Assembly (NCBI GenBank): GCA_002255065.1
Contig: NJEF01000057.1
Span: 1 to 6,425, forward strand
Length of the DNA: 6,425 nt
Source: Desulfurococcales archaeon ex4484_204
GTDB lineage: Archaea > Thermoproteota > Thermoprotei_A > Sulfolobales > NBVN01
Direction of reading: 5' to 3'
How positions within the stretch are numbered: the stretch's first letter is position 1; the number at the start of each line of letters is the position of its first letter. Position numbers and translations under genes: made by a program. Positions 5,998 through 6,425 of the stretch are shown one piece after another. The notes under the pieces were generated by a model. The model ran no database searches. It was not told the origin of the DNA and saw only the letters and a program-made list of their open reading frames with translations.

Positions 5998-6425
5998 TCA
6001 GCCATCACCCCGAGCGAGATAGCTAGTAGGGGGAGTGCCACCGCTGTCAGCCCTCCGTAGAGGGCCGCCATGGTGATCGCGCTCCCAAATAGGTTGAAGT
6101 ACCTAATAGCTACCCCTGCTGAGAAGTTCATTAGTGAGTGTATTAGTGAGAGGCCTACGTATTTGGGCAACGTACCCCACCTACTAGACGATAGTATGAC
6201 GGCGCTTGCCGAGTGGTACAGGGTGGTTATGAACCTCTCGTAGGCCCCAACGATAACGAATACCGTGCTGTATGGGAGGCCTGCTAACGCTGTTACTACG
6301 AAGTTTAGGGTTACTAGTAGTGCTTCACCAGCGCCGAAGCCGTACCCTAGCCAACTAGCCTTCAGTGAGTCCCTATACTTGGTGAGGGCTATTAACTTAA
6401 GGCCCTCCTGAAGGAAGCCCGAGAC
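5964..6425 (-). CDS. YhfC-like intramembrane metalloprotease-family protein, C-terminal part (5' end outside window)
   Basis: The minus-strand frame is open from the window edge at 6425 to a TAA at 5964-5966, giving 153 residues; the N-terminus is missing. It is strongly hydrophobic, with several helices. Numbered from the window edge, the conserved elements are GYGFGAGEAL at 27-36 (the G-x-G-x-GE type motif with Glu 34), YERFITTLYH at 62-71 (Glu 63, Arg 64, His 71) and LIHSLMNF at 94-101 (His 96, Asn 100). This E, ER...H, H...N/D order is what I know from YhfC (PF10086), a family related to CPBP/Abi membrane proteases. In bacteria such proteins occur in peptide processing and bacteriocin immunity loci. 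A TTG at 6170 also lies in this frame but is internal, since coding features continue unbroken upstream. The gene overlaps the next by 34 bases. Family assignment rests on motif recollection and is moderately sure; proteolytic activity is unproven. Confidence 0.75.
   Translation of the reverse strand, partial: VSGFLQEGLKLIALTKYRDSLKASWLGYGFGAGEALLVTLNFVVTALAGLPYSTVFVIVGAYERFITTLYHSASAVILSSSRWGTLPKYVGLSLIHSLMNFSAGVAIRYFNLFGSAITMAALYGGLTAVALPLLAISLGVMADWRRAGTSVMG
6004..6011 (-). promoter_or_regulatory. Strong ribosome binding site for the four-helix membrane protein
   Basis: On the minus strand GGGGTGAT is almost fully complementary to the archaeal 16S 3' end and lies six bases before the TTG start at 5997. 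It sits inside the coding sequence of the upstream YhfC-like gene, allowing independent or re-initiated translation of the overlapping gene. Confidence 0.7.

Noticed and set aside
5543..6022. A long plus-strand open frame of 159 codons.
   Set aside because: It is antisense to the four-helix membrane protein gene, with low-complexity composition (Ala, Ser, Pro, Arg) typical of a shadow frame. The opposite strand has ribosome sites and operon overlaps.
5964..6170. A separate 68-residue gene starting at the TTG at 6170.
   Set aside because: The same frame continues without a stop to the window edge and carries the conserved GEA and ERxxxxxxH motifs, so this is only the C-terminal part of a longer YhfC-like gene.

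Overview
The window looks like a chromosome segment of a thermophilic archaeon, probably Thermoproteota (crenarchaeal type). The reasons are heavy use of AGG for Arg and ATA for Ile, GTG and TTG starts preceded by GGTGA or GAGGTG ribosome sites, very tight gene packing, and a textbook archaeal C/D box guide RNA. No rRNA, tRNA, CRISPR array or recognisable insertion sequence is visible. A species cannot be named from the sequence alone.

Left part (1-2829, plus strand): three genes of a family-5 (Opp/Dpp type) ABC importer. They are the C-terminal part of a solute-binding protein, then two permeases of the DppB and DppC type. An 80-base gap with a T-rich stretch and a possible new promoter separates the binding protein from the permeases, and the permeases are nearly fused (one base apart). 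The two ATPases that should power the importer are not downstream; they may lie left of the window or elsewhere.

Middle (2830-4343): a convergent spacer with only a doubtful 29-codon ORF; a minus-strand gene of unknown family (3090-3872) whose N-terminus looks frame-disrupted; and a 470-base spacer. That spacer contains a perfect 14-base palindrome, a perfect 12-bp hairpin and, on the minus strand, a double-guide C/D box sRNA with ideal box spacing (4232-4281).

Right part (4344-6425, minus strand): a compact four-gene cluster read right to left. It contains a YhfC-like intramembrane protease family protein (5' end outside the window), an unrecognised four-helix membrane protein, a PadR-family repressor and a SdpI/DUF1648-type membrane protein. 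Genes overlap or are two bases apart, so they are probably one translationally coupled operon. The combination of PadR repressor, SdpI-like protein and CPBP-related protease resembles bacterial peptide-toxin immunity and signalling modules (SdpR/SdpI). This is the best candidate here for an undescribed archaeal system, although that function is inferred from family membership and neighbourhood only.
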